A DNA stretch of 50,000 nt from Cristatella mucedo (GCA_009760855.2 WPIO01000170.1:1-50000), one strand, 5' to 3'; shown: positions 9,300 through 21,533, numbered from the stretch's first letter. Program-made: numbers and translations. The notes: generated from the sequence alone by a model not told the origin.

Positions 9300-9720
9300 C
9301 CTCGGTTCTATACAGGAATAGCCCGCGCGCCGAGCGAACGCGGGCAGCCATTTGAGAATCCGCTCGGCGGTCGGGCGCCCCCAGCGCCCGCGGCTCCGAT
9401 GCGGCGCACGACCGCCGAGGTGCGCGACCGCCAAGCGGCGACGCCTTCGACGGATGAGTTGGAGGGAAGGCCGCCGCGTTAAACCTCGGGGGAGGGGCGA
9501 CAGCACGCCGCGCCCTACGGCGGCGGCTCACGCACCGGCGCGTCCTCCTCGGGCCGCGATGCAGCGCTGCATCGCGGCCCGAGGCCGACGCGCCGACGAG
9601 CAGCGGCAGCGGCCTCGAAGCGCGGCTAACGAGCAGCAGATGCTGCCTCGATACTCACCAGGTATGCGCCGACGGCAGCGGCTGCGCGACGCGGCCCAAA
9701 GAAAGACCGCCCATTAAAGT
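9300..9720. other. GC- and CpG-rich tract
   Basis: CpG-dense sequence is open in several frames at once, with no domain match. It could be a CpG-island-like regulatory stretch or an unrecognised exon. Confidence 0.4.
9547..9584. repeat. Perfect 38-bp palindrome
   Basis: The left arm CCTCGGGCCGCGATGCAGC (9547-9565) is followed without spacer by its exact reverse complement (9566-9584). Confidence 0.97.
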
Positions 9721-10440
9721 CGACGTAATGAGTCCTTAACGACGTCCTTACGCAGAACGACATGCTTCAAAGACGCACTCAGGCTGAATGTTCGCAGCGC
9801 CATCCGAAGCGCGCAACTCGCTCGTAGCAGCCGTAGAGTACAACTCGCTCGTTCAGCTCAAAGTACAACTGACCGACTAGTTAAATGAGTTTTTTCTCTT
9901 TTCGCGTCGCCCCTAACTGCGTAGATTATGGCATAACCAGTTCCTAGTCGCGATAATTCGGGAACCGCGAATACTGTGTAGGCATTCACAGTCTGGCCGC
10001 CGTAGCACGGCGACGTTTCGATAGCGTTTGCGAACACAAGTCGAGGTTGCGTCATTCGGACGGACGAGGGGGGCGGCGCGAGCGCTTAGCTGCAGACAAG
10101 GGCAGTTATCCCCGCTGCGACGGCGCCGAAGTAACGTTCACGCCCTCCAACGGTATTCACGTTCAAAAAAATTCAACGCTTGCATGCAAAAAAGTGCTAG
10201 CCAAAATGTTTGAATTAATTAATGAAAACAGTGCACCTCTTAACTGACATCTCTTGCTTATGGAGCGCCCTTGTAACGTCACCGGCCTCGGCCTACCTTG
10301 GGCAGTTGCTGTTGGACGGCCGGTGTCCGGCGTATTGGCGGCTTGTAGCTGCCTCGTTGAGGATTAGCGCTAGGCCGTCGGTAAGCGGAATTTTAATGCG
10401 TCGCAGCTGCCGATCGCCGATGTCGGCTAACGGTTCGTTG
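9721..10440. other. Unassigned sequence
   Basis: No gene or repeat family was recognised. Short frames (for example 10028-10213) lack motifs. Confidence 0.35.
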
Positions 10441-10960
10441 GGCTAGTTGCTTCGCGCTGGCGTGGAGAGCCGCCGACGTAGCGCAGGGCGGTTCGTGCTG
10501 CCCTGGCGCCGCCTGTCGCCGTGCCGCCCTCCCCAGCGTCGCCGGCGTGACCCATTTCCTGCCGTTCGCCGGCCGCTCTCGTAAACCGCAGTCTCGCCAG
10601 TCGGCGGCAGCCGAAACCCCGACGGCGCTCGAACTGCGATACCGCCTGTCACCTGCGCGCCGCCCGCGTTGCGTCGTCGCGTCGCGCCCGGCGGCACGCT
10701 GCGGCAGTCGCTGGCGCCCGACAGATGCCGGCTGTCTCTTGTCGCCTCGGGTGGTGGGCCGTCGCTGCCGGCCGCTGAGCGCCGTCGATCTGTCGCCGCG
10801 CCGGCGCTTCGTTTTTCCTCCATTTGTTCGAAGGACTCGGCGCCCGCGATCGAGTGCCGAAGCGACCTGTTTGAATGTGGGCAAACCCACTCCTCCAAAC
10901 CTCCAGCACCGCCCCCCCCCCCCCCCCCCCGCGGCCCCGTCAGTCTGTCCGTAAGGTAAC
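10441..10960. other. GC-rich tract ending in a C19 run
   Basis: The tract is very CpG-rich and open on both strands (165 and 151 codons on minus, 135 on plus). The predicted products are Arg/Ala/Pro-rich without recognised domains, so the openness is probably compositional. A C19 run lies at 10912-10930. A promoter-type CpG island is possible. Confidence 0.35.
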
Positions 10961-11092
10961 TGCGCTGCTGCTGTGCGACCCTCGTCGACCGTAGACCACG
11001 AGCCCCATCAGCCCTTCACTGTGCAAGTACTAGCCCTAGTAACCTCGCACAGCGACCACTGCCGCCGCCGCGTCAATGAGCAGCTACATTTA

Positions 11093-11330
<238 letters not shown>

Positions 11331-11609
11331 TCCCTCTGTGTCTGTCTCAAAATGTTCTGTGTGCCGCGAGTGCCCGGTGTCGATGCAGCCACCGGCATAG
11401 CTGTCCCGAGGTGCACCACTGCTGCTCTGCTTGCCTAGGAGCAATCACATCGGTTTCAAGCAGTCACGTCTGGACCTCGAACTTGGCCAGCAAAAGCCGC
11501 CCGGTTTTGTCGTAGTTGCATTGCAAAGCTTCGGTACGGGCACAATGAGTCGCTCATCTTCTCGGTGTCCTTTCTGGGCCGGGGTGGTTGTTAGAATAAA
11601 TAAATAAAC

Positions 11610-11775
11610 TTTAGCTGACTTAACAGCCTCATCTTGTATAGTGGCAGAGGAGCCTTATTGGCTATCACCACTGCTTGCAGTAGGCAATAAATTATCGCCC
11701 ACTGCAGGATTCGAACACACGACATCAGTGCTGTAGAGGGAGCACCTTACCTCCTGGATTATCACGACCTGAAGG
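11610..11775 (-). mobile_element. SINE C copy
   Basis: The minus-strand SINE C body has 'tggcagaggagccttattggctatcacc' in pieces, 'gggcgataattt' and a tRNA-like B-box 'gtgttcgaatcc'. It matches 42095-42260 in the same orientation. Confidence 0.75.
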
Positions 11776-12520
11776 CTAGTAGAACGATGTTTCAGGCCTA
11801 CCAGCCAAGGAGTGTTGCCGATCGTGCATAACAGTGACCTTTACGTAGATGGGAGGCCACTTTGGTTATACCACTTGATGCCGGCTGCAACTCTCCACAA
11901 GAATCGTGTTGCATGCCGTCCCAGCCCATCTGCTGTGCAGTTCAGCAGGTCCAACTAAAAAGGATCTGCGCGTACTGTGCCGGGCTGGTTTAGCCCTGCA
12001 CGTGTTTTGTAGTCGTCGAAATGCCAGCCGAAATACAAGCCAGCGTAGTCTTTTGGGCCTTAGAGAAGGCGAAGAAAGTAGGCACACTTTATTATTCGAA
12101 GAATCTTGAACCAAGTCGGATGAACCCCCACCGACACCTGAATGTGCCACCTTGTTTGTTTCGTTGCCGCACACCCGGCCTCTCGGCCCTTTCGGCCTAG
12201 ATGGGCAAGAAATTGGTCAGCTCATCAGGTGTGACATCGTGTGCCACGCAGCCACGTCGGTGATGGCCGCTGTTCTGCTTAAGGCTGCTGCTGCTGCTGC
12301 TGGCAGGGTTCTATCGGGGTGGCTTCGCTGGTGCCCTTCTTTTTATGATCGGCTTTGCAAGAGGACGGCATCGAATAATGAGATAAAGCTTGCGTGAGGG
12401 CTGTAGTGACAGACCGACTGTGGCTGCTGTGTCAGTCTGAAGGGGACCACGAGTCCAGCTTGATGGACAAGAAAGGCGGGATTGATTAGCAGAGCAGTGT
12501 ATTTCAGCAGCAGCAGACGG
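11776..12520. other. Unassigned sequence
   Basis: No convincing coding potential was found. A short CTG run lies at about 12284-12302. A 217-codon minus-strand frame (12311-12964) has no recognisable domain. Confidence 0.35.
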
Positions 12521-12522
12521 AA

Positions 12523-12560
12523 GAGCATTCCGGTGGCCAGCGAGCATTCCGGTGGCCAGC
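12523..12560 (+). repeat. 19-bp tandem duplication
   Basis: Two exact copies of GAGCATTCCGGTGGCCAGC are adjacent. Confidence 0.95.
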
Positions 12561-12987
12561 GAGCTCTGGCCCGACTCCTTGCTGATCTTGTATCCAATGG
12601 CCAAGCTTGAGTGCCCGGCAGAGTTGCATAAAACATGCAATGTCGCAGGCCCAAGCTCCCTGCCTCCAGCAACCCCGGCCCCCTCGCCCCCCTGGTAGCG
12701 CAGTGCTGCAGGCTGCGTGCCCTGCAAGCTCCTGAGCTTGTCGAATGGCTTATCAACTCGCTCTACAAGCTCGTGATGCTCTGGGCACAGACTGTCGGCA
12801 GCGGCGGCGGCACTGTGAAGTTCGTGCAGATTGCAGCAGTGAGGACGCAGCAGCAGCAGCACGGCTGTCGAGGATACCGTGGCTTCTCGAACGTTGCCGT
12901 CTTTTCTCGCTGCTCTCGTAACGCCCTCGTCGTCGTCGCTAACGGCTCCCTCCAGCCGTTTCACTGCCTGCCTGTGTACCGGCCGAG

Positions 12988-13023
<36 letters not shown>

Positions 13024-13041
13024 CTTGCTTGCTTGCCTGCC
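12988..13041 (+). repeat. (CTGC)n tetranucleotide array
   Basis: About 13 units, with CTTG variants at the 3' end. Confidence 0.95.
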
Positions 13042-14330
13042 GCTCTGCTCAAGGGCTCGAGCACCTGCTCCAGTGCTTCAGTGCCCCTGCCCTCGTGCCA
13101 GCGTCGTGCATCGAACGCCTAGCAGCAGCCAGCATGCCTGCACGTGCTGACTTTGCAGATCGCTGCCAACCACAGACTGCTGACCATGCCCATTTCGGAG
13201 GATTCGAGTCACGGTGAGCAAGAGTACAACCAGCTCGGCCATCTTTGGCTGCTTCGCTGGCTGTGGCTTGGCCAACTGGCTGGCAGCCGTGCGTGGCTGG
13301 GCAGCTCCAAACCTCCTGCTCCGGCTTTCTGACCTTTTTCTGGCCTGAAACCGCTACCCGTGACCTCGCGAGTCTGTAATGTCCCTTCAACACCACACTT
13401 ACACAAGCACGCGCGCGCACGCACGCACCTGCAGACGTCTGACACTGGCGTTTGCCAAGCTTGTATTGCCATCTGGATAGATCTTGGCGAGCGCACTGTT
13501 AATCAAAGCACAAGTCGTGAGTGTATGCAGCCGGCAGGTGGTGCTGCTCGTACTGCTCAGGCCTCTGCCTTAAGGAGTAAGCCGCACGTAGGCAGAAGCT
13601 GCTATTCTGCTACTACCCTGCCGTTGCTCCTATTCTGCTGCTACTTAATTGTCAGTGGCTGAGGTAGAAGGGTGGCAGGCTGCCGGTCTAGCTGCCCAGC
13701 AGCACCTTAACTCCACTCCCTCCTTTTTGGTACAGCAGTGTGCCTGCCCTGCTTAGCCAGGCCCTGCCATAGAGAGGTCAGGGGTCGCTGTGGCACCGTG
13801 AGCTGTCTTTATAAGTGCTGTCTCGGCAGCCCGGGTTTCCGGAGAGGGTTGAGTGGCTCTGGGTGTGTCACTCGCCGGCCCGGCAGTGCTGCACTAGCTC
13901 GCTGGCATTCGCGGGAGCAGCAGAGCTGCTGCCGAGGGATAACCGTGTGTACGAATGCTGCTGTTTGGCAAAAAAGACAGTCGATATAGCCAGAGAGAGC
14001 CTGTCCAGTTTCAGCCCCTGCCGTCTCTCGGTTGCCGTGGTCACTGGTAGCTCTGGTGACTGGCTTTCGTGTGGTGAACGCGGTGAGTGTGATCAAGGTG
14101 CACACTGTGCAGCTCAAATCCGCTCGATTTCACCTATTATTCGACACCGTGTTTTCCACCCATATTGCTACGCAGGTTTGCTGGATAGGGCAGCCAGCCA
14201 CCTGCTTCGGGCAGTGAGCCAATGGAGCCGTCTACATACTAGGATAAAGTTAGGTCAGCTGATTCCACAACTTGATTTGCCTAGCGGCGGAAGACCCATT
14301 GCATCTGTCACTCCCGAAGGTACCGAAGTA
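13042..14330. other. Unassigned sequence
   Basis: Several frames are open (for example 13815-14399, 194 codons), but none shows a recognised motif or plausible splice structure. Confidence 0.35.
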
Positions 14331-14334
14331 GGTA

Positions 14335-14402
14335 CTGAAGAATTCCTTGCTGCAGGGCTCAAACCCACGAACGAAAGTCTTGAGGTGCAAGTACCTTAGC
14401 AG
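14335..14402 (-). mobile_element. tRNA-like SINE head fragment
   Basis: On the minus strand it contains 'taaggtacttgcacctcaag' and a B-box-like 'gtgggtttgagcc', as in the SINE C head. No body is visible. Confidence 0.4.
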
Positions 14403-14579
14403 CCTGTGTTTATTTTCCTTACGAACCTTCTCCATTGTTGCTTGACATCCGTGATGTTATCAGGTTTTTCCTTTGCTAATTATCGTTCGTCCTTCATAAA
14501 CATTACGAGTTTCACGAGAGAAAATATCATTTGTACCTGCTGAGAGCATAGTGGGTTTTCTGAGTCACCGTGTTTATTA

Positions 14580-14725
<146 letters not shown>

Positions 14726-15065
14726 AGCAATCAAAAATGCTTTAAAGGCAGTTTTTTCAACTTGATGGGTTTCATAATTTTGCTTCTTCATCGTTTGTAA
14801 AGCTACTGACAAATTGATAAAGGCTGCTTGCATGTACATTAGGTCATCTTATTTCAAAATGAGCTTACCAAGACTGAGCTTTGCGAATTATTTAGTGTCA
14901 TCTATTCGTACGTATCACTCGCGCAACAATTAGAAAGTTGCTGGAGATTTTTCTTCTCAGCTGTTATTAGGAAGCCCTTGGAAGATGAATGCCCCGGTCC
15001 ATTGATCTGATGACTTTGCTACAAGAACCGCTACTTGAGCATAGTTCTGTATAACATGTCATACC

Positions 15066-15134
15066 TCTGTCTGTGTCTGTCTGTGTCTGTGTGCGCGTGT
15101 GTGTCTGTGTGTGTGTGTCTGTGTGTGTGTGTGT

Positions 15135-15204
<70 letters not shown>

Positions 15205-15287
15205 CTGTGTGCGTCTGTGTGTGTGTGTGTCTGTGTGTGCGTGTGTCTGTGTGTGCGTGTGTATGTATGTACGTATGTATGTATGTA

Positions 15288-15375
<88 letters not shown>

Positions 15376-15406
15376 TGTGTGTGTGTGTGCGCGTGTGTGT
15401 GTCTGT

Positions 15407-15475
<69 letters not shown>

Positions 15476-15582
15476 TGTCTGTGTCTGTCTGTGTGTGTGT
15501 CTGTGTCTGTCTGTGTGTGTCTGTGTGTGTGTCTGTGTCTGTCTGTGTCTGTCTGTGTGTGTCTGTGTGTGTGTGTGTGTGT

Positions 15583-15645
<63 letters not shown>

Positions 15646-15658
15646 TGTGTGTGTGTGT

Positions 15659-15726
<68 letters not shown>
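15066..15726. repeat. 660-bp (GT)n-based array
   Basis: A GT array has interspersed CTGT, GCGT and GTAT variants and a (TATG)n core at about 15261-15292. It is open in all three plus frames, which explains the 211- to 292-codon Cys/Val frames. It is not coding. Confidence 0.97.
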
Positions 15727-15730
<4 letters not shown>

Positions 15731-15739
15731 CTAGCAATA

Positions 15740-16310
15740 TGCTGCTGTCACTGTTGTGTTTGTGTATCAGAACAGCAGGGCTTGCCACCTGTATGCCATC
15801 CTTCATTCTATGGCTCCAGCCTATCTGTCAGATATACTACCCCATCAGGCCAAGCATCCTACCACCTGCTTTTTGGAATCCAACAGTCTAGAAGTACCTC
15901 GTACAAACCTTAAATCCTTTGGAGACCGTGCATTTAGTTCATATGCTCCCAAAGCCTGGAACTGCCTCCCGACCTGCGTCAGAACATTCCCTGACCTGAC
16001 CACATTTAAAAGGAACCTAAAAACACACCTATTTAGGACAGCATTTAGTGGGTCCCTGTAATTCGTCCTTGATGTGCTTATGCGTGCTGACATTGTGCAT
16101 GCTGCCACTAACCACATTTGCATGCTGACCCTGTGCATGTCACCCCTAACCATATTATTCATTTTGTTTGTTTTTCAAGCATGATTTTACTTACCATTCA
16201 ATTGCATTTCACTTTGCAGCAAATGTAAAGCGCCTAGAGAGAGAGATTAAGTTCTCTGACGGCGCTTTATCAAGTGAATTATTAGTATTATTATTATTAT
16301 CCTTATGTGA
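15740..16310 (+). mobile_element. LINE A 3' end with RT C-terminus
   Basis: The frame contains LHSMAPAYLSDILP, then RTNLKSFGDRAFSSYAPKAW, NCLPTCVRTFPDLTTFKRNL and KTHLFRTAFSGSL, the C-terminal end of a CR1/L2-type RT ORF with its stop near 16061. The 3' UTR has the 'gtgctgac/gtgcatg' blocks. The tail hairpin (AGAGA...TCTCT between GCGCC and GGCGC) at about 16230-16267 is followed by TTATT repeats. The best 3' reference copy of LINE A in the window. Confidence 0.93.
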
Positions 16311-16539
16311 TTCTTCTTAGTTAGCTTCTTTTTAAATTATCTATAAGCAAAGCCTTTTTTATTGATTTATGGCATGCCAATGTTAACCTGAGAGCTTAAC
16401 TTCTCTGTATATTATAATCTGATAACTTAATGGTGGTAGCATTCAGTAGGGTCGTGGCCAACGTTGCTCATTGCTTTGTTCTCGCTTGTCAAGAGGCTGG
16501 TGGATATGCAGGAAGTGTTATATACCCTGACATGTATTG

Positions 16540-17115
16540 CTGACATCCCTACATCGGATGGTAGAAAACTTTCTTAAGTTGAATGACTATAAAACTAACG
16601 TGCTAGTTATGGGCAAACCAAGTATGGTTTAGAAATGATATAATATATAATAGGATATTAATATGATATAATGTATAATACAATATAATACTCAAGATCT
16701 ATATCAATATAAGCATATCTCAAATATAATCGGCAAGTAATTTAGGTGTCCTGTTCCAAAGTGACCTTTCGTTAGGTGACCACTTAAGCTCCACCATCGA
16801 GTGTGCCTAGTTTCAGCTGCATAATCTTTGCACAAATTCGGCCCTGCTTAGACAAAGATACCGCATCCAAGCTGGTCCGTGCATTTGTGACATCCCATCT
16901 CGACTTCTGACAGTCACTGCCTGCAGGTCTACCAGCCTATGGAATCAATTGCTTACAGTTAGCGGAAAACTCAGTAGCCAAGCTTGTCTGTCGTGAGCCG
17001 GTGCATTTGCCACATTACACCAATTCTTGCCGACCTGCACTGGCTGTAAATCAAGCAGCATATCGACTTCAAATTTGTGTCACTTAGTTATAAGTACAAA
17101 CACCATGTACAGTGA
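16540..17115 (+). mobile_element. LINE A RT fragment, decayed
   Basis: Broken frames encode NFLKLNDYKTNVLVMGKPSM and a segment like LGVLFQSDLS, then a diverged 'FVTSHLDF' equivalent of the SRLDYCNSLL block. It corresponds to the minus-strand copy at 18640-19600. An AT-rich expansion interrupts it at about 16635-16720. Confidence 0.8.
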
Positions 17116-17675
17116 TCATTATTTGCCTATGGAGTGAACTTCTGACGCCCAATGATGTTGGGGGGGGGGGTTCACGGGTCATCTCGCATGTCTATGCAAT
17201 CTGCTGGCCGAGCCCTAACGCTTGGGCTCTGCTACCGTACTCGCCACATTGCAGCCGTTGTGCCTCTACTGCTCTCAGTACCACCACAGCTGCTGCTGCT
17301 GCTGCCGTCTGACCTCGGCTGACCTTTTGACATTCGCCCTGCATATGCTATGCTGCAGTGAACCTTGCTGCTGTGTGTCGGAAGATAGACCAGGCAGGGC
17401 CGTCCCCTGCAGACTACGAGTTCATCCGAAGCATACTGCAGGATATAATGGCCAATGCCGTCATGCAGGTACCCAAGCGTGATTAGCCGACTCGGCTACT
17501 CGGCTCTGCTTGCTTATGCTGCACCCAATCGCGTGCCGTGGCAGCTGTCAGCGAGCTCCAGCGGCGGCGCTTCGTCTGCAGCTAGTGCGCTGCCGTTGCC
17601 ATTCTGTCCGCTCCTCCTCCATTAGCACTGAATTCGAATCCGGCCTTCCCTGACAGCTGTTAGACACCAACCCTG
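17116..17675. other. Unassigned sequence
   Basis: No gene was recognised. A G10 run lies near 17160 and a short CTG run near 17288. Confidence 0.35.
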
Positions 17676-17679
17676 TAAG

Positions 17680-17835
17680 AGAAAAAGTTTAGCTGTTCTA
17701 GCAGCCTTCTTTGTATAGCAGCCTTGGCGGCTATCACCGAAGGTTGCAGTGGACAAAAAAGGGTCACCCACAGCTGGACTCGAAGCTACGATCCGGGTTG
17801 CCAAGAGCTAGCACCGTATCTCCTGTGCGAAGACC
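17680..17835 (-). mobile_element. SINE C copy, diverged
   Basis: The minus-strand body has 'agcagccttctttgtatagcagc' cut by substitutions and 'ggctatcaccgaaggttgcagtgg'. A B-box-like 'agcttcgagtcc' follows on the minus strand. Confidence 0.6.
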
Positions 17836-18520
17836 CAGGGGCGTTGCCAATCTGAGGGCTACTGCTGCTGCGGAGCTTGTTGCTGGACGATCATTTGCGT
17901 TTTTTTGTCTTAGCGTTGGGACAACCAGACTTACAGATTACCAGAAAGCATCTGGTACTCGCGACTTATAAAAGTGAAAGAAGTAATGGCTAGCCAATTC
18001 AATGGGCTCATTGACTTGGCTGTGGACGAGCTGCTGCTGCTGCTGCTGCTATGACTACCACTTGAAGTGATCAATAAAGAAGAATTGCCTGCTGCTGCCG
18101 AACTCCTGGGTCATAAAGTTCGAGCACCTTGAACCTTATGTTGAGACCTTTGAGAGCTTGAGTACTGTGGCCGTGTGGGCCAGCTGCTGCAGTAGGCATC
18201 AACAGCCTGCATGGCAGGTTGTTAAATTTCATTGCCTCCTGAGGGTGGTGGGATGGCGTGGGCTGGGGGGGGGTGGGCGGGCGCTGCTTCCGAGAATCTG
18301 CCAAGAAGTATGAAATAGATTCTGTAACGGCTTGCGGCAAACGGTGTTGGTGTCTATATTGTCTATATTCATCATTATTGGCATTTCATCGAAGCAGCTG
18401 ATCCCGCTGGCACATGGCTATGTGGCCCAACACATGGGTTAATTGCTTAGTCTGCATTCCTTACCAGCTAGGGGTAGGCATTTGCCATGGCAGTGCAGTG
18501 TGCCACAATTGTCCAGTAAA
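17836..18520. other. Unassigned sequence
   Basis: It has a CTG run at about 18031-18051 and a G9 run near 18267. No gene was recognised. Confidence 0.35.
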
Positions 18521-18529
18521 GTGTAATTG

Positions 18530-18605
18530 GTTATTAGCTCCTTCAGTGCCACAAGGTGCTCGCCCCGACCATGATCTGTACGAGGTCGTGCGCTCAGTGT
18601 CAGCA
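18530..18605 (+). mobile_element. SINE D head fragment
   Basis: 'aaggtgctcgccccgacca' then 'gaggtcgtgcgctc' matches the SINE D head at 28125-28170. The tail is missing. Confidence 0.5.
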
Positions 18606-18639
18606 TGTGTACGAATACAAAGGACAATTCAAGGGACCT

Positions 18640-19600
18640 AGCTAGTACGGTGAGGAGAAGGTGCATTTTAGCCTGTCTTTAAATGGGAAGTCTGTGTGTG
18701 TCCTGGCGTTTTTCGGGAGTGTGTTCCAGGCTTTCGGAGCATACTATGTAAAGGCACTTTCTCTAAAGGACTTAAGGTTGGTTACAGACACGGCTAAACA
18801 ACTTGAGTCGGAATAGCAGCAGCTACGGTGCCTATCCGGATTTGGAGGTAGTTCGTATAGGTAGGCTGGAGCGAAGAATGGAGAAACCTAAAATTTGAGT
18901 GACAAATCCCTGAAGTCTATGGTCCTGCTTGATGGTGAGCCTGTGCAGGTCGGTGAGAAATGGCTGATGTGGCAGCAGTGCCGCTCACTTCAGACAAGCC
19001 GTGTTGCAGAGTTTTGCACCTACTGTAAGCACCTGATTGTACAGGCCGGAGGACCTGCCAGCAGTGAGTTACAGAAGTCGAAACTGGATGTCACAAAGGC
19101 ATTGATCAATTTGAAGGACGTATCCCTGTCAAAGCAGGCCTGGATGTGTACAATATTGCATGGCTCAAATTTAGCAGACTTGACTGTGGAGCTGATGTAG
19201 TCGTCTGGTGAAAGGTCACTTTGGAACAGGGCACCCAGTTTTCATGCAAATGATTCAGGAGATATGCTGGCAGAGCCCATTGTGAGGGATAGGTTTACCA
19301 ACTTCTGAGTAAGACTAGGTTTGCCCATAACTAGTAAGCTGGTTGTATCGTCTTTCAATTTGAGAGAGCCTGCTGCCATCCAAGTGCAAGCGCAGCAGCT
19401 CGTGAAGCAAGGGACGTGACTGTGACATGCTAAAAAGCAGGGGAGGATCGAAGCTCAGATACAGTTGAGTGTCGTCTGCTTAAAATTGAAGGCCTAGATT
19501 TTGCTTGGTGCTTAGGTCGGATAGAAGGGAAATATACACTGTGAAAAGAAGTGGACCGAGCATTCGTTGCTTGGTCAGAGTGACCGTGAAATGGCGTTGA
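18640..19600 (-). mobile_element. LINE A RT fragment
   Basis: The minus strand matches the RT region of the LINE A copy at 31590-33385 block by block, for example 'tccaggctttcggagcatac' near 18725 versus 'tccaggctttgggtttatac' near 31912. It also shares 'cccataactagtaag' at 19324 and 32750. Frames are broken. The 101-codon plus-strand ORF here is antisense to the element. Confidence 0.85.
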
Positions 19601-19867
19601 GTTTTGACTTTGATTTTACCTGTAATAGCCGCGGTCCTAGGTAGCAGTCTATATCGTTATGTCATTGTCGTGTGCCGACTGGGATGTTCTCGTGTTAGGA
19701 TGCCTGTGCCAGATGATGACTTGACGGGGTAGGTCCTAGATGCTAGGGTGAGTAATGCATCCCCGGAACCCAGAATGTAGTACCTGCCCTGGCTAAGTTT
19801 GTCTCCACCATTTTGCGTTTTATATGAAAAGTCGGTTTCTAGTCGAAATGGAAAATAATAATGATGC

Positions 19868-20078
19868 GCTTGATAAAGCGCCTTTAGGGAACTCGATCTC
19901 TTCCTAGGCGCTTTACATTTGCTGCAAAGGGAAACGTGATTGATTGGTGAGTAATATCATGCTTGATAAACAACATGAATAACATGGTAAGGGGTGACAT
20001 GCACAGGGTCAGCATGCAAGTGGGGTTAGTGGCAGCATGCACAGTGTCACCACGCATAAGCACAATAAACTCTTCATT
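19868..20078 (-). mobile_element. LINE A 3' tail
   Basis: An inverted tail: 'cttgataaagcgcc', hairpin, 'gcgctttacatttgctgcaaag', then 'ggggtgacatgcacagggtc' and 'agcatgcacagtgtcac'. It is separated from the RT fragment to its left by about 270 bp of other sequence. Confidence 0.85.
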
Positions 20079-20079
20079 C

Positions 20080-20318
20080 GTCAAACTCGGTGATAAAAGC
20101 TTGGTTATTATTGACGGGTCCTCACGGCTTCACTCCTATATTGTTGGTGGCTACCTTTGTTGGTCGGTCGGAAGTTGGCTAGCCGGTTTCAATATTTGTA
20201 CGAGAGCTTGCCCGTGGCCGCTATATGTCGACTAAATACAATGTCGGAATACCGGTCGGAGGTACGTTGAGAAAGATTGCAGGTGGCACTGCCTTCTGTA
20301 CTCCAACTTAAGATGGGC
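20080..20318. other. Unassigned spacer
   Basis: It lies between LINE A and LINE B fragments, with no recognisable content. Confidence 0.3.
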
Positions 20319-20319
20319 G

Positions 20320-20795
20320 GAGGGGTAATGTAATGTATCTCCGTCAGTAACTCCACAAAGTCATAAAGACCATGTGGGTGTTACTACGCAGGAGAGTTTT
20401 GTATAGCGCACTCACAGCCTAAGCGGCTTTCGGTACGCATTCGGTAGCCAACAGACTTCGTCTCACGCAACAAAGAGAAAGTGGGAAGCATAGCAGAGTT
20501 AGGAAAGCAGTTGAGGTAGTGAGTAGCATAGAAGTAGCAGTTCAGGACCGCTGAAAAAGATGTGCCATAGTCGGCATCAGGAGAGTAGATGTCGTTGCGT
20601 AAGAATTGTGGAAGCGAGTTCCACAGTCTAGGACCTGCAGAGCTAAAGCTTCTGTCGCCAACTGTCTTTAAGCGGAGGAATGGGACAGCTAATTGATTGT
20701 CCACACAGGACCTGAGGGCGCGAACAGGCTGAAACTGATGCAGCAGTTCAGCTAGGTATGAAGGAGCCAAGCCGTGGCGGGCCTTGTGGGTGGTG
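20320..20795 (-). mobile_element. LINE B 3' fragment
   Basis: The minus-strand frame has APSYLAELLHQFQPVRALRS, CVDNQLAVPFLRLKTVGDRS and GPRLWNSLPQFLRND, with the tail at 20320-20345 ('aatgtaatgtatctccgtc'). Its start is truncated compared with 6881-7828. Confidence 0.92.
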
Positions 20796-20937
20796 CCGCC
20801 TTCAGTTATTTTCGGTGTTAAGGATAAGGTCGAGTTTAAGCCTCATAACAGTTTCTGTCTGTGTTAGGGGGAGACTGTCCACAGCCGCTGTCACTGTTAC
20901 AACTAGGAGAACGTGTAGTGAAAACACGCCTCACTGA

Positions 20938-20970
20938 TTAATAATAATAATAATAATGATAATAATAGTA
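20938..20970. repeat. (TAA)n-type microsatellite
   Basis: A short TAA/TAG trinucleotide tract. Confidence 0.85.
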
Positions 20971-20979
20971 ATATGGGTC

Positions 20980-21100
20980 TTCACCCAGGGTTGAGCAATT
21001 CACGACCCAGGTCGTCCGTTTGAGTCCTGTACCAGACAATCCTTTATTGCCTCCTGCAAGCCGTAAGTATGAGATCCTCCAACGTTCTTCTGCCAATGTG
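20980..21100 (+). mobile_element. SINE C-like fragment
   Basis: 'acgacccaggtcgtccgtttgag' in pieces, then 'cctttattgcctcctgcaagc' and 'gatcctccaacgttcttctg' follow the SINE C order (B box, 'tttatcgcc', 'gctcttctgtcg') with heavy divergence. Confidence 0.5.
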
Positions 21101-21109
21101 CAAAGGAGG

Positions 21110-21533
21110 CTGAACTGCTGCATCAGTTTCAGTCTGTTCGCGCCCTCAGGTCCTGTGTGGACAATAAATTAGCTGTCCCATTCCTCCGCTTAAAGACCGT
21201 TGGTGACAGAAGCTTTAGCTCTGCGGGTCCTAGACTGTCGAACTCACTACCACAATTCTTACGCAACGACAACTACTCTCCTGCTGCCGACTATGGCACA
21301 TCCTTTTCAGCGGTCCTGAGCTGCTACTTCTATGATACTCACTACCTCAACTGCTCTCCTGACTCTGCTATGCTCCCCACTTTCTCTTTGTTTCGTGAGA
21401 CGAAGTCTGTTGGGTACCGAATACATACCGAAAGCCGCTTAGGCTGTGAGTGAGCTATACAAAACTCTCCTGCCTAACACCCACATGGTCTTAATGACTT
21501 TGTGGCATTACAGATGGAGATACATTATAATGT
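21110..21533 (+). mobile_element. LINE B 3' fragment
   Basis: Encodes VDNKLAVPFLRLKTVGDRSF, then LSNSLPQFLRNDNYSPAADY and RETKSVGYRIHTESRLGCE before the stop. The tail 'gatggagatacattataatg' abuts an inverted LINE B tail. Confidence 0.9.

Noticed and set aside
10393-10954. 165-, 151- and 135-codon ORFs on both strands.
   Set aside because: A GC-rich composition suppresses stops on both strands; no domain, no splice pattern.
12311-12964. 217-codon minus-strand ORF and the opposite plus frame with PELVEWLINSLYKLVMLWAQ, considered as a possible L27-type exon.
   Set aside because: No L27 pattern (LL..H.. or HD) is present and it lies about 15 kb from exon 1 without phase support.
15035-15913. 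292-, 272- and 211-codon Cys/Val frames.
   Set aside because: They are translations of the GT array in three frames.
18895-19200. 101-codon plus-strand ORF.
   Set aside because: It is antisense to a LINE A RT fragment.
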